Assembly (NCBI GenBank): GCA_012295275.1
Contig: CM022670.1
Span: 6,282,161 to 6,346,160, forward strand
Direction of reading: 5' to 3'
Origin: Chrysomallon squamiferum
Taxonomy: Eukaryota; Mollusca; Gastropoda; Neomphalida; Peltospiridae
Length of the DNA: 64,000 bases
Below the pieces are notes generated by a model. It ran no database searches and was not told the DNA's origin. It saw only the letters and a list, made by a program, of their open reading frames with translations. Below are positions 53,721 to 64,000 of this stretch, one piece after another. The number at the start of each line of letters is the position of its first letter. The first letter of the stretch is position 1. The position numbers and the translations under genes were made by a program.

Positions 53721-54200
53721 GTCGAGCACGACGTATCCTTTGTGACAGAGCGAAACACAGCCTAGCTATAATACTTCCTCTACGAGGCTTCACAACAGGT
53801 TCCGCGAAAATCCAAGCGAACACAAACGACTGGGTTAGTGGCCACCAAGCAGAGCCAAGTGTATCGTGCGCTCCACGTGCCCCGCTGTAAACATCCGTGT
53901 CACGTGATTAAGTCAATATTTTAGCAGACGTGCACTGGCGAGAGTTTTAATGTAGATTACCTAAAGACGCTGACCGCCGTCGCAGATCACAATGACAACA
54001 TTGTGCAACAACGTATCAGAACAACGACGTAGAACAGTCTGTGGCAGACGAGAGTGGGTCAGTCAACAAGTAACAGACGCTAACGGCAGCCATGTTAAAG
54101 CAGCAGAACTGATACAACCGATGTTTGAACCGTAAGACACGCACTGTTCAATAACAACTGTAACCAACGATTTTCTCGACGCATCAGCTCTTCTTTGCTG
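53721..54200 (-). promoter_or_regulatory. PLP/M6 5' leader and candidate proximal promoter
   Basis: Immediately upstream of the PLP/M6 ATG the DNA is repeat-poor and richer in CG dinucleotides than most of the window, consistent with a leader plus promoter. Two CACGTG E-boxes occur at 53874-53879 and 53901-53906 and a YY1-like GGCAGCCATGTTA (reverse strand AACATGGCTGCC) at 54084-54096. An in-frame stop upstream of the ATG confirms that this is untranslated. The start of transcription is not visible, and further leader exons upstream remain possible. Confidence 0.5.
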
Positions 54201-54471
54201 ACGTCATCTTACAGTTTAACAAATCAAAACAGCTGTTGTAGGTAATAAACCCAGTATTCTACACACACGTGTTACTTACACTGCAGTAGTTGGAAACAAC
54301 ATTTACAAATAACAGATAATATATAATACTCTAAAAATACAAATCGATATATAATATTACACAAAACACCCACATAAATTAAATAGAAATAGAAATAATA
54401 CTGTAAAAATAAAAATTAATATAGTATGATAATATAAATTATTATTGTCGTGTCAACACAAGTAATAATTT

Positions 54472-54549
<78 letters not shown>
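54472..54549. repeat. CAA microsatellite, about 25 units
   Basis: (ACA)n followed by short AAT and AAAT blocks. Confidence 0.96.
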
Positions 54550-54551
<2 letters not shown>

Positions 54552-55136
54552 AATAATAATGATAAATAAATAAATAAATTTAAAAACATTCTGACATTTT
54601 AGGCAATGTATATTCACACACACCTTTACTCCAGAACCTACAATTTAAAAATTCTTTTTTACTAAACCCCGTATACCCCGGACACCCCTGCAATCCACCA
54701 CTGACTGAACTGTCTGCTGTTGACACGAAGTTGCGTGTTCAGAAGGAATAACGTGCGTGTTTTACACTTTGTGTTTAGCGAGCTCTGTAATGTGTCTGAT
54801 AAACATCTCTCGCGTCAAGTCGTCAGTTAGAGTTTTTGTTGTCTTATTTACTGGTTCACCAGCCAGACACTGATATGTAAGTTTTTATTTCTTCTTTTAA
54901 TCAGTTTCCGAGACGATTAACGATGTGACAGACACACCGAGATAACAAGCATAGATAATATATGTCAGGACATTCTTTATAGTTATATACATATGCACAT
55001 GCCTATTCACGTACCTGTATACTATTGCATGCATAAGTTTAAAAAAAACATACATATATACAAACATATACACACAAACATACTTACAGACACAGGTAGA
55101 CAGAGATAATCAGGGATGCACGTATACAAAACAATC

Positions 55137-55139
55137 CTG

Positions 55140-55176
<37 letters not shown>

Positions 55177-55177
55177 G

Positions 55178-55211
<34 letters not shown>

Positions 55212-55237
55212 CAGATAGATAGATAGATAGATAGATA
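55137..55237. repeat. Compound TA / TATG / GATA microsatellite
   Basis: (TA)n, then (TGTA)n with one TA interruption, then (GATA)6. Confidence 0.95.
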
Positions 55238-55314
55238 TGCTTGCACAACATACATACAAATATTTATACTTGTATGAGAAAATATTCTAAAATTTATACA
55301 TTAGGAATTAATTA

Positions 55315-55316
<2 letters not shown>

Positions 55317-55382
<66 letters not shown>
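55317..55382. repeat. ATT microsatellite, about 22 units
   Basis: Uninterrupted (TTA)n. Confidence 0.96.
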
Positions 55383-55383
<1 letters not shown>

Positions 55384-56123
55384 GAAAAGAAACATTTCAA
55401 CAGTAAGTTTGTTAATACATGATAAGAAACTGTTTTTCAATGAGATGAGAAAACTCGAGTTTTTGTGATGTAGACAGGTCTGTTTATTTGACTGACAGGA
55501 AAACACGGACAACATTCAACTATGTCATGTGTTATATCAAAAAACACCTGAGTGATGTACTGGTGAAAATTGATCCAGAAACCTAGAACAGCTCAAATTA
55601 CTGTCCCCTGATTGTCCGTGTGTAAAAATATTTCAGTAAATATCTACCACGTACACACACTTAGGCGAGAAATTCCCACCGCCTGTTGTAATTAACTCAG
55701 AGTTACCTCCCCTGTCTTGTTGCATTCCAAGTCGCCGGACGAGCAAACCAATTAACATGTTTGTATCTGTAATCATCACCTGCGTTCAGCGGACAGGTAA
55801 ATCACTTACCTGTCTCACTCACTTTGTGTCTAGTTAACTGTGTACCACGTGACGCTTTTACACGTGATTAAATAGTTAAATATGAAAGCCCGTGCAGCGT
55901 GTGTATCCTAGTTACCCGTATTTTACGTACAAAAATAATGATAAACAGTACAGCGACTGGGACAATGCTAATAACATGCTAATAACATTCAGTAGTAAAA
56001 ATATCACGACTTTTGAAGATAACAAAGCACACTAAGTTATGTGCAGCTTTTGTTTTTGTTTATATAGATCTGCTTTTTATTTTTTATATAAAACAAAATC
56101 CAAAAATGAAATTTACCTATCTA

Positions 56124-56124
56124 T

Positions 56125-56170
<46 letters not shown>

Positions 56171-56177
56171 ATATATC
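56124..56177. repeat. AT microsatellite
   Basis: (AT)n of about 26 units with one TT break near 56159. Confidence 0.93.
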
Positions 56178-57566
56178 AGTGTTTCTATTTATATGTGTAT
56201 ATCTCTTTGACAGTTTGCATGCATTTATCTGAAATTAATATTTTCACTTCTGTAAATGAAATTCAATCATGCTTACTATAACATCATAACAGATTCTTTG
56301 CCATAAAATAGAAATATTTTCAAAAAGATCACCTTGATCTGTCTGAGAAACACAAACCGCCCTAAACTCGGCATTCTTTTCCCTCTGCGTTTTGTCTGTA
56401 TAATTATGTTTATATTTGTGTTCAGTACCAACTTTGTTGCTCTTGTGAAGAAAACAGTCAACCTGCCAAAAATTCCATAAAGCTGAAGGAAGTAATTCAC
56501 CGACATTACATTAAAAAAAAAAGTATAAATATATATATTTTAAAAAGTTTAGGTTTTATAGGTGCATTCTTCTCTTCTTGCTTCGTTTTTTAATATATAT
56601 TTTTAAACTAAGTTCAGTTACTGGCTCGTTCTCGGTTATTACCGAGCAAAGTGTTTGTTGTATTTTTCCTGTTTTTTTTTGTTTTATTGTTTTTTTTGGT
56701 TGTTGTTGCCTTTTGTGTTTTGCAGCAAGAAACAGGAAACGTAGCCAAGCAACAAAAACAACAACTGAGATCAAATAAATCTAGTTTGCACAAGTACATG
56801 GGCACGTAAAAGATATAAAAAATAAATACAAATATTTATGTCATTACATATCTTGTGTATGTGCGCGTGTGAATTTGTGTATATGCAGATATAGATAAGA
56901 CAGAAATATATGTAGATATATACCTAGACAGGTAGTCAGACTTAAAATAACATTTAAATATTCATTAAGATCAAAATAAATAAATAAATAAATAAAATAA
57001 TGATACACAAAAATTTAGATATTAGATTACGCGGAAAGTTAAATGTTTCAAATTCATGCACCTAAAGAGAGCCTCATCTAAATTTCGTACGACACAATCT
57101 ACTGAGAAGAAATCAAGTTGTTTGAAATATGTTTTATTGTTGTTGTGTGTTATGGCTGAATGAGGCGTGTTGACGCATTTAAAAACTCAACACCTAATTC
57201 ATTGAGTCTGATTTCAGCAAAAAACGCTTTAAATTTGTCACAACAAAATATTAGACTGTTGCAGGATTAAACTGTGCACAAATAAAAACAGTATATATCA
57301 ACTTACAAACAACTAACATTACACTATAAAACTGTCCATATAACCAACCCTTCAGCTGAAACATACAACTGCCATAAAAAACAAGTCATTATAATGATAC
57401 CATCAACTCTTGTCTTGAAATACACTGTGAAACTCTCTCATGTAATAAATCTTTCTGTTATAAATAGTTGTATCTTGTAAGTAATATTTTTTGTCAAAAA
57501 AACAAAAAAAACAAATAGCTCTTATGATTATTGTTATTTTTTTATCATCGTCATCATTTTTATTGT

Positions 57567-57722
57567 TTATTGCTACTGCTACTGCTACTACCACTTCTGC
57601 TACTACCACTACTACTATTACTACTGCTACTGCTACTTCTACTACTACTATTACTACTACTACAACTACAATTACTACTACAGTTATTATTATTATTTTT
57701 ATTATTATTATTATTACTAAAA
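57567..57722. repeat. ACT-type trinucleotide array
   Basis: Imperfect (TAC)n with TGC, TTC and AAC substitutions, ending in (ATT)n. Poly-Leu and poly-Thr frames over it are artefacts. Confidence 0.9.
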
Positions 57723-58012
57723 TTAAAACAAGTCTAGATTATCACGATTTTTGTCCTGGTAACGGAATAAAACAGTCAACTTTACAAAATGTATGAAAGT
57801 TTAAAGCAGACACGCGATTTTCTGACGGGGATGATGGGAAGATGTTTGGAACATATGTTTGAAACATCTGGAGAGGAAGGGACAACGACAGGGGGAGGGA
57901 GGCTGGGAGAGGTCAGTGCTAGGTCAGGGCGAGGTCAGTCAGCAGACACAACTCATCAAAGTTCACAGAGAACTTTTAAAATAGTTTAACAGATAACACA
58001 TCAGATAACGAA

Positions 58013-58345
58013 GTTTGGAAAACCTGTTAATAAAGTCTATAGTAAGATTTCACAGTAATTAACATCGGTAGTTTGGAAAACCTGTTAATAAAGTCTATAG
58101 TAAGATTTCACAGTAATTAACATCGGTAGTTTGGAAAACCTGTTAATAAAGTCTATAGTAAGATTTCACAGTAATTAACATCGGTAGTTTGGAAAACCTG
58201 TTAATAAAGTCTATAGTAAGATTTCACAGTAATTAACATCGGTAGTTTGGAAAACGTGCTAATAAAGTCTATAGTAACAGTTCACAGTAATTAACATCGG
58301 TAGTTTGAAAAATTGTTAATAAAGTCTATAGTAACAGTTTACGTT
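58013..58345. repeat. 58-bp minisatellite
   Basis: Units start at 58013, 58071, 58129, 58187, 58245 and about 58302: GTTTGGAAAACCTGTTAATA, AAGTCTATAGTAAGATTTCA, CAGTAATTAACATCGGTA. The first four are essentially identical; units five and six diverge (AACGTGCTAAT, GTAACAGTTCACAG). Confidence 0.95.
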
Positions 58346-58702
58346 AAGTAACATCAGTTTTGTTTTCTGTGTTAAACTGGACTACTCGTTCCCGTTAGCA
58401 GAAATTATATCAGTAATATGCTAACTGGGTTTTTTTTATAACCTTTTACCATACACCCAAAACCGTCTACCATAGGTTTAGCACAGGCCCGAAGAAATAA
58501 TAAAAAAAAAAAAAAAAAAAAAAAAAATGAAAATATGAGTAATACACTTTATACTACTGGTTCATATTTCAAGACCAAATGTCGTTTCCAGCATTATTTT
58601 TATCACAAATACAAACGCATGAACGCACACAGGGACAGAGATAAAATGAAACCTGTATAAACACATAAACACAATACTTCAACTGACACAAAATACTTCA
58701 GC

Positions 58703-58705
<3 letters not shown>

Positions 58706-58760
<55 letters not shown>

Positions 58761-58778
58761 GGTGTGTGTGGTGTGTGT
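58706..58778. repeat. GT microsatellite
   Basis: (GT)n of about 23 units, a short GA block, then more GT. Confidence 0.95.
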
Positions 58779-59159
58779 ATATTACTTTTTATCTGTACTA
58801 GCTAATGTTACCGTGAGGTGACAAAAGCAATGTGAACTAATTGTCATTTTACGAGGTTGTCATGTTTGCTGAAACTCATCACTTATCAGCAGCTGTTGCA
58901 ACAACCACGCTATCAGTGTCAACAGTGAGTGGTGTGTGTAGCTGCAGATTAACTCGATAATAATTTTATATCGATGTCTGAATCAAAACCAGTGAAACAA
59001 ATTTATTAAAAAATTAGTATTATATTGCCAAGTTGATAAATACGTTTTTAACGTACGTGTAAATTTATCGAATACTCAGTCTTTAATGACTTTTCATTTC
59101 ACTTTTCCCAAAACTCGTAATAGTATAGTAGAATATTTTTCATTTCCAGTTAGTTGTCA

Positions 59160-59695
59160 TAACAACAGATAATACATTTGGTAAAAACACTAGCACAATT
59201 ACTAGTACTGTTACTACCATATCAATAATTTCACTACATTTATCATTATACTATTACCAATACTGATAAACTATTATACTACTAGTATAACTAGTACCAT
59301 TACTATTGTTGTAGCTGCTACTACTATTATTTTTAACATTGTATAGACTAATACTGCTTGCTGTCACTATTAACAGTACTTATATTACCATAACTGCTAC
59401 TGCTGCGACTACTACTATTACTACTGCTACTACAACTGATATTAATACTACTTACTACTACAAGTATTACTACTACTACTGTTAGTACTACTATTATTAC
59501 TACTACTAATTGTACTACTACTATTGCTACTACTATTACTACTACTACTGTTACTACTATTGCTACTATCACTAGTGCTACTACTCCTACTATTATTTAT
59601 TATTATTTCTTTACTACTACAGTTATTATTAGTGCTACTACAACAACAACTACTGCTTTATTATTATTATTAATATTATTATTATTATTATAAAC
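59160..59695. repeat. Long degenerate TAC trinucleotide field
   Basis: Over 500 bp composed largely of ACT/TAC triplets with many point variants (TGC, TAT, TAG, AAC), ending in an (ATT)n block. It reads like a heavily mutated ancient array. Frames with poly-Val and poly-Ser runs (59348-59572 minus) are artefacts. Confidence 0.85.
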
Positions 59696-60544
59696 ATCGG
59701 CTGCAAATAACTGATTTCAAACACAAAACATGTCGGAACAAACACATGACATTTCGCTTTGTTAAACAGAACGAAAAAAACCCCCATTAAGTTCGTCAGC
59801 TAAGGGAGGTAACCTAGTTCTGTAAGGTAACGACGTGTTACTTGTCATCTCGCGGTCTGTTAACACTTCAGCCGTGCTCTAACCCGTGTGACCTTTGACT
59901 CCATGCCGGGGGTAAGCGAAGCGTGACACTATGAGTCACTTCACTTTACATATCGTACAGGTAGGAGGTGTACAATGACATTTCACTCGGGACATTGCAT
60001 TTCACCGGGCACCTGTCGCGAATCTGAATATTTATCACAGGGGGGAGGATCAGGGTGGATTGTTCGGTTATGCTGTAAATATTAAATTACACTGTCTGGC
60101 TAAAACAGTTTGTACAGATTCTACAAATTAATGTTGTTTTAGTGTAGATTTTTTTTTTTTTTTTCCGCTTGCATTTATTTATCTAATCAGATTAAAATAA
60201 AAATCAATATGATAATTATCCGGCGGCATGTTTGTGTCACATATTTTCAGGCGATGATCTAAGTGTTCTTACAAGGCTCTCTAGCAAAAACAAATAATTA
60301 AAAATATCTAAACAGTACAGGTTTTTTTTTTTTTTTTTTTTTTGGTGTATGTAAATGAGAACAGACAGAAAGGTATTTTTTTTTTCCTGTGAGAAAACTG
60401 AGAAAGAGACTGAGATGTTGAAAAACGTTCTGGTCGTTGAGGGTTAGAAATCTGCACGACCTTCAACATTTTGTTTTGTATCCGCCCCTGATTTGTTCCT
60501 GGCTTTCAGTTTTTACTCATGATTAATGAGTTTTGTGAAACATG

Positions 60545-60572
60545 AAACTGACCATAAGATGAGATTAGAAGA

Positions 60573-60605
<33 letters not shown>

Positions 60606-60750
60606 AAAAGGAAAAGAAAAAAAAAAAGTAATGATTGAAAAAAAAAAAAAAAACAGAGGAAAAACAAAGAGACAGAGAGAAAAAAATAGGGAAGGAGAGA
60701 AAGATTGAAAAATAATGAATAAAAGAAAGAAAAAGTGTGCGTGCAAGTGT
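60545..60750. repeat. Purine-only low-complexity tract
   Basis: About 200 bp of A with scattered G on the plus strand, including poly(A) runs at 60576-60603 and 60638-60651 and AGAG/AAAG blocks. Confidence 0.85.
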
Positions 60751-60838
60751 GTGTATGTGTGAGTATATTACAGTTATATGTCTGTCTGTGTGTGTTTGTG
60801 TTTGTGTGTTTATACTAAACAATCAATAATAATTATTT

Positions 60839-61135
60839 TGTATAACGCATCTGTATAAAACTGCCAAACTGACCTAACTAAAGCTATTTATACGACTTAG
60901 GTATCTAAAACTGTCACAATGACCTAACTAAAGATATATATTATGTTATAAATCTCTATAAAAATCTGTCACACTGACATAAATACAGATACGTATTATA
61001 TAACCTATCTGTATAGATATCAGCCACGCAGACCTCACTGAAGACACAATTATATAACGTATTTATACAAAACTCTGTTACGCTAATTAAAGACACATAA
61101 CAAAAGTGTATAAATATCTTCCACACTGACTCAAG
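60839..61135. repeat. About 60-65-bp degenerate tandem repeat
   Basis: Four to five diverged units sharing CTGTATAAAACTGTCA, CACTGACCTAACTAAAGA and TATATTATATAAC. Similarity is clearest between units beginning near 60847, 60906 and 60961. Confidence 0.7.
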
Positions 61136-62222
61136 TGCACTAGTAATGAATGTGTGAAGCACCAGATAAAAAAAACCTGAGATTTCAGTGACAGAAGAGC
61201 TGTGATTTCTAATGACAGTTTCAGGAAGTGAAGTTTACTTAATTACACTACAGCGCTGCTTTCTTAGACTCGCTCTGATCTCATTAACCTTGACCTTCCA
61301 CACAGAAAGAAATTCTTGTGACCTACTTTCAGTACAGCAGATGATGAAATCAGCGTACATTGTACTCGGGTAAAATCTCTTAATATTTAGGCCTTGAGAT
61401 CGCATCTCGGCTCTTTCTCCAGAAATAAACAGGAAGGTGTAAGACAACTATATATATATATATTTCGTGTTTTTTTTTTTTTTTTGTGACAAATCTTCCA
61501 ACACACTAACACTCACTTGTCAGACAACTGTTTGGGCGCTGTAGATAAAAGAGATACACGTTTTATCATTCAGCAGATTAAAAGCGATGCCAACTTGTTG
61601 ATTGATTTGTCGATACAAAGTCATTCCTTAGCGAGTGGTTAAATAGACATAATTTAATTTTCTATTCTGTCATCTTATTTTCACTGAACAACACACACAC
61701 ACACACGAACTCATTTATTTTATGGTTTACGCACAAACCGATGAATGGACATATAAAACTCCAATAAAATGTTATTTACAGAATTTGAGACGTCTTACTC
61801 TCTGTGATAACATACACATACAGCTTCGTCGTTCTGGAATGAGAAGATTCTAAAAATCAACACTGTAAGAATTCTTATCAGGACAGCGTTTGGAAAAGTT
61901 CCAACAAATCAATTAAAAGCGGTCAGCGGGTTTGATCTTTTGACCATTCTGATTGGAGGATGGTCCAGCGCAGCCATTAGTGATCCATCACCGTTTTACA
62001 AAAATCATAGGTTGTCTACTTACTGCTAAAGTGCATATAACTGTGAAAGTACTTTTCTTTTTTTCTTTTTTTTTTGTAATGGTAGAGCAGTTATTTTCTC
62101 TTTTACGTTGTCTGTCAGAAATACTTTATATGACAAGTAATATCTATGGATGAACGATCGTTTAGCTGAGAGGAACGAAAACAAAATAAAAATAGGTTGG
62201 CGGTAGAAAAATGTGTTTATTA

Positions 62223-62333
62223 AATTTGTCAAAGTAACATTACAAACGACAGAAAAATGGTGCGATACGCTGTGTGAGATATATATATATAAATATATAT
62301 ATATGTGTGTTTATATATATATATATGTGTGTT

Positions 62334-62369
<36 letters not shown>

Positions 62370-62450
62370 TATATATATATTTATATATATATATCTCACA
62401 CAGCGTATCGTACCATCTTTCTGTCGTTTGTAATGTTACTTTGACAAATT
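62223..62450. repeat. Fold-back inverted repeat with 58-bp arms around an AT/GT core
   Basis: Left arm 62223-62280 (begins AATTTGTCAAAGTAACATTA) and right arm 62393-62450 are reverse complements with two mismatches. The 112-bp spacer is (AT)n with GTGTGT insertions and is itself largely self-complementary, so the whole unit can form one long hairpin. A further partial copy of the arm end (TTACTTTGATAAAT) follows at 62452-62465. It resembles a fold-back or palindromic MITE-like element whose loop has become a microsatellite. Confidence 0.9.
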
Positions 62451-62637
62451 GTTACTTTGATAAATACGAACAGAAAGTGAAAGAGAAAAAACTGTCTATC
62501 CGCACATGTAACTATTTGTGTATCTAATTCGTCTGTAAGTCTTTTGATCCAGTCATCTACCAGTTTGTCTGTATGTCTCTCATTTTAACATACCTAGCCT
62601 CTAGTTACCTACATACATACAAACACTGGACATGCAT

Positions 62638-62698
62638 ACATATATATATATATATATATATACTGTACATACATACATACGTACGTACGTACGTACTT
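62638..62698. repeat. AT / CATA / CGTA microsatellite
   Basis: (AT)n, then (CATA)n, then (CGTA)4. Confidence 0.93.
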
Positions 62699-63167
62699 AT
62701 ATCCCTACAAATGAATCAAAAATGATATTATTAGAAGCAAAGTTATTTGAATAACTGAATCATATTTTTAGTATTAACTGACTCTTTTATTCATCATTTT
62801 TCATTTTTTCTTTTTATTCGTGTTCTTTCTTTCCTTCCCTATTACATAACTACACACATACACAAACACATAAACATGCACATACACACACACACACATA
62901 CACACCCGCATATACACATACATACAAGTAATGACAAATGCATACATACAATCAATCTCTAATTCACTGTAGCAGACTGAACTGTAAATCTGTTTGCTCT
63001 CACTAACGCGGCAAGTCTTCACAATGTCGGTAAATCTTGTTAATTTACTGTAATGGCGAAATGGAAATGACAAATTTTCTTATACCGTGCGAGCAGCAAT
63101 CACTGGAGAACGGGCGAGGATAATTTAATGTTGACGCGGTTGTAATAACAGAGTCAGTCAAAGGAAC

Positions 63168-63515
63168 GGTGGTGGTGGTAGTAGTAGTAGTAAAGCAGTA
63201 GAGGTAATTGTAGTAATAATGGCAGAAGACGAAGTCTAGTGGTACTGATGGTAACAGTCACAGTAGTAGTGTTAGCAATATTTGTTATAGAAGTAGTAGT
63301 GATAGTGGTAACAATATTGGTAGTAATAGTGTTTGTACTAGTCGTACTTGTTGTAGTTGTAGTGATAGTACTAGTAAAGGTAGTAGTAGTTGTAATAGCA
63401 GCAGTATTAATTGTAGTGGTTGTTATTGTTGTACTAGTAGTAGCTGTAGTAGTAAATGTTGTTTTTGTCTTTCTAGATGAATAGTAGTAGTAGTAGTAGT
63501 AGTAGTAGTAAGCAG
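63168..63515. repeat. Degenerate GTA trinucleotide field
   Basis: About 350 bp rich in AGT/GTA triplets with many variants, ending in a clean (AGT)n block at 63485-63510. It is the reverse-complement composition of the TAC fields at 57.6 and 59.2-59.7 kb. The 81-codon poly-Val frame across it is an artefact. Confidence 0.88.
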
Positions 63516-64000
63516 GAACAGTAGAGTAGTAGCAATATTTGTTGTCTTAATAATACTAGTTATAAAGAGGGTATATTAATAATATTACGAACAGCACTGT
63601 TTTATACAGTATAATAATAATAATTATTGGAATAATTTGTGTAAATACTTTGGGAAAAACCTTTTACACTAATAATTAATTCGAACTAATGATTATAAAC
63701 GCCAAATAAACACTGAACGGAAAGGGTTAAAGTGTTCCGAATTAACGTAGAGCTCCAAGGGTTAAAATCTAGGCCGCAAGTAAGACAGCAATAACCCGCA
63801 TCAATCCAGCGAGCGCCCTCTGCTGTCATATTAACGATTAATCATAGATTCTGTCCTATGTAAGTAGACTGAAGGTTTTTCTATAAACTGTGTAAATTGA
63901 TGTCACGTGATCATCATTCGGTAGCGGTACCATTGTAAAAATCAATTACTGCGGAATACAGTGTTACCATCCAAGTTCTTCCCGTGTCCACTATGACGTC

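Larger units (their letters stand above)
54200..64000. other. Intergenic region upstream of PLP/M6, no gene recognised
   Basis: Nearly 10 kb without a supportable coding exon. It alternates simple-sequence arrays (separate entries) with repeat-poor stretches (54690-54900, 55600-55900, 57020-57250, 58790-58960, 59740-60110, 61200-61440, 61780-62030, 63640-64000). The 66-codon plus-strand frame at 57789-57989 and the 70-codon minus-strand frame at 61235-61447 are unrecognised and lack convincing splice partners. A plus-strand donor-like GATAT|GTAAGT at 54876/54877 could end a leader exon of a gene further right. Confidence 0.6.

Noticed and set aside
53721-53729. Extending the PLP/M6 N-terminus three codons upstream to a GTG
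   Set aside because: GTG is not a normal start in animal nuclear genes, and the first in-frame ATG at 53720 follows an upstream stop.
63239-63484. 81-codon poly-valine hydrophobic frame, at first resembling a membrane peptide
   Set aside because: It is a translated GTA trinucleotide field.

Overview
The window is eukaryotic and animal: AT-rich DNA, packed with microsatellites and minisatellites, carrying intron-rich genes with GT-AG junctions. Three protein-coding genes can be supported, all by splicing the translated exons by hand. Recurrent copies of a short GGGAGGTAAC-type word and the very heavy simple-sequence load remind me of a molluscan genome, but this placement is inference and no marker in the window proves it. 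Layout: (1) 1-7.4 kb, minus strand: first coding exon of UDP-glucose 6-dehydrogenase (UGDH), a probable untranslated first exon about 6.7 kb upstream, and a minisatellite-bearing intron; the rest of UGDH lies beyond the left edge. (2) About 7.4-7.9 kb: short head-to-head promoter interval. (3) 7.9-17.9 kb, plus strand: complete 16-exon gene for eIF2B epsilon (EIF2B5), 680 codons, every junction in phase. (4) 17.9-24.3 kb: AT-rich convergent intergenic space. (5) 24.9-53.7 kb, minus strand: complete 7-exon gene for a four-pass PLP/M6 (proteolipid protein/neuronal glycoprotein M6) family membrane protein of 282 residues, with a first intron of about 15.4 kb. (6) 53.7-64 kb: PLP/M6 upstream region and intergenic DNA dominated by repeats, with no recognised gene. 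The genes have unrelated jobs: UDP-glucuronate synthesis, translation initiation (guanine-nucleotide exchange on eIF2, centre of the integrated stress response), and a neural-type tetraspan membrane protein. I found no RNA gene, CRISPR array, intact transposon or novel multi-gene system. The least expected pattern is that several tandem repeats begin at, or contain copies of, genuine splice sites: the UGDH coding-exon acceptor, the EIF2B5 exon 13 donor, a twin EIF2B5 exon 14 acceptor, and the PLP/M6 exon 4 donor. Other notable items are an out-of-frame upstream ORF overlapping the eIF2B epsilon start, a 58-bp-arm fold-back at 62.3 kb, a higher-order tandem array at 35.5-36.2 kb flanked by a direct repeat, and a few high-complexity intronic islands that could be conserved regulatory elements.
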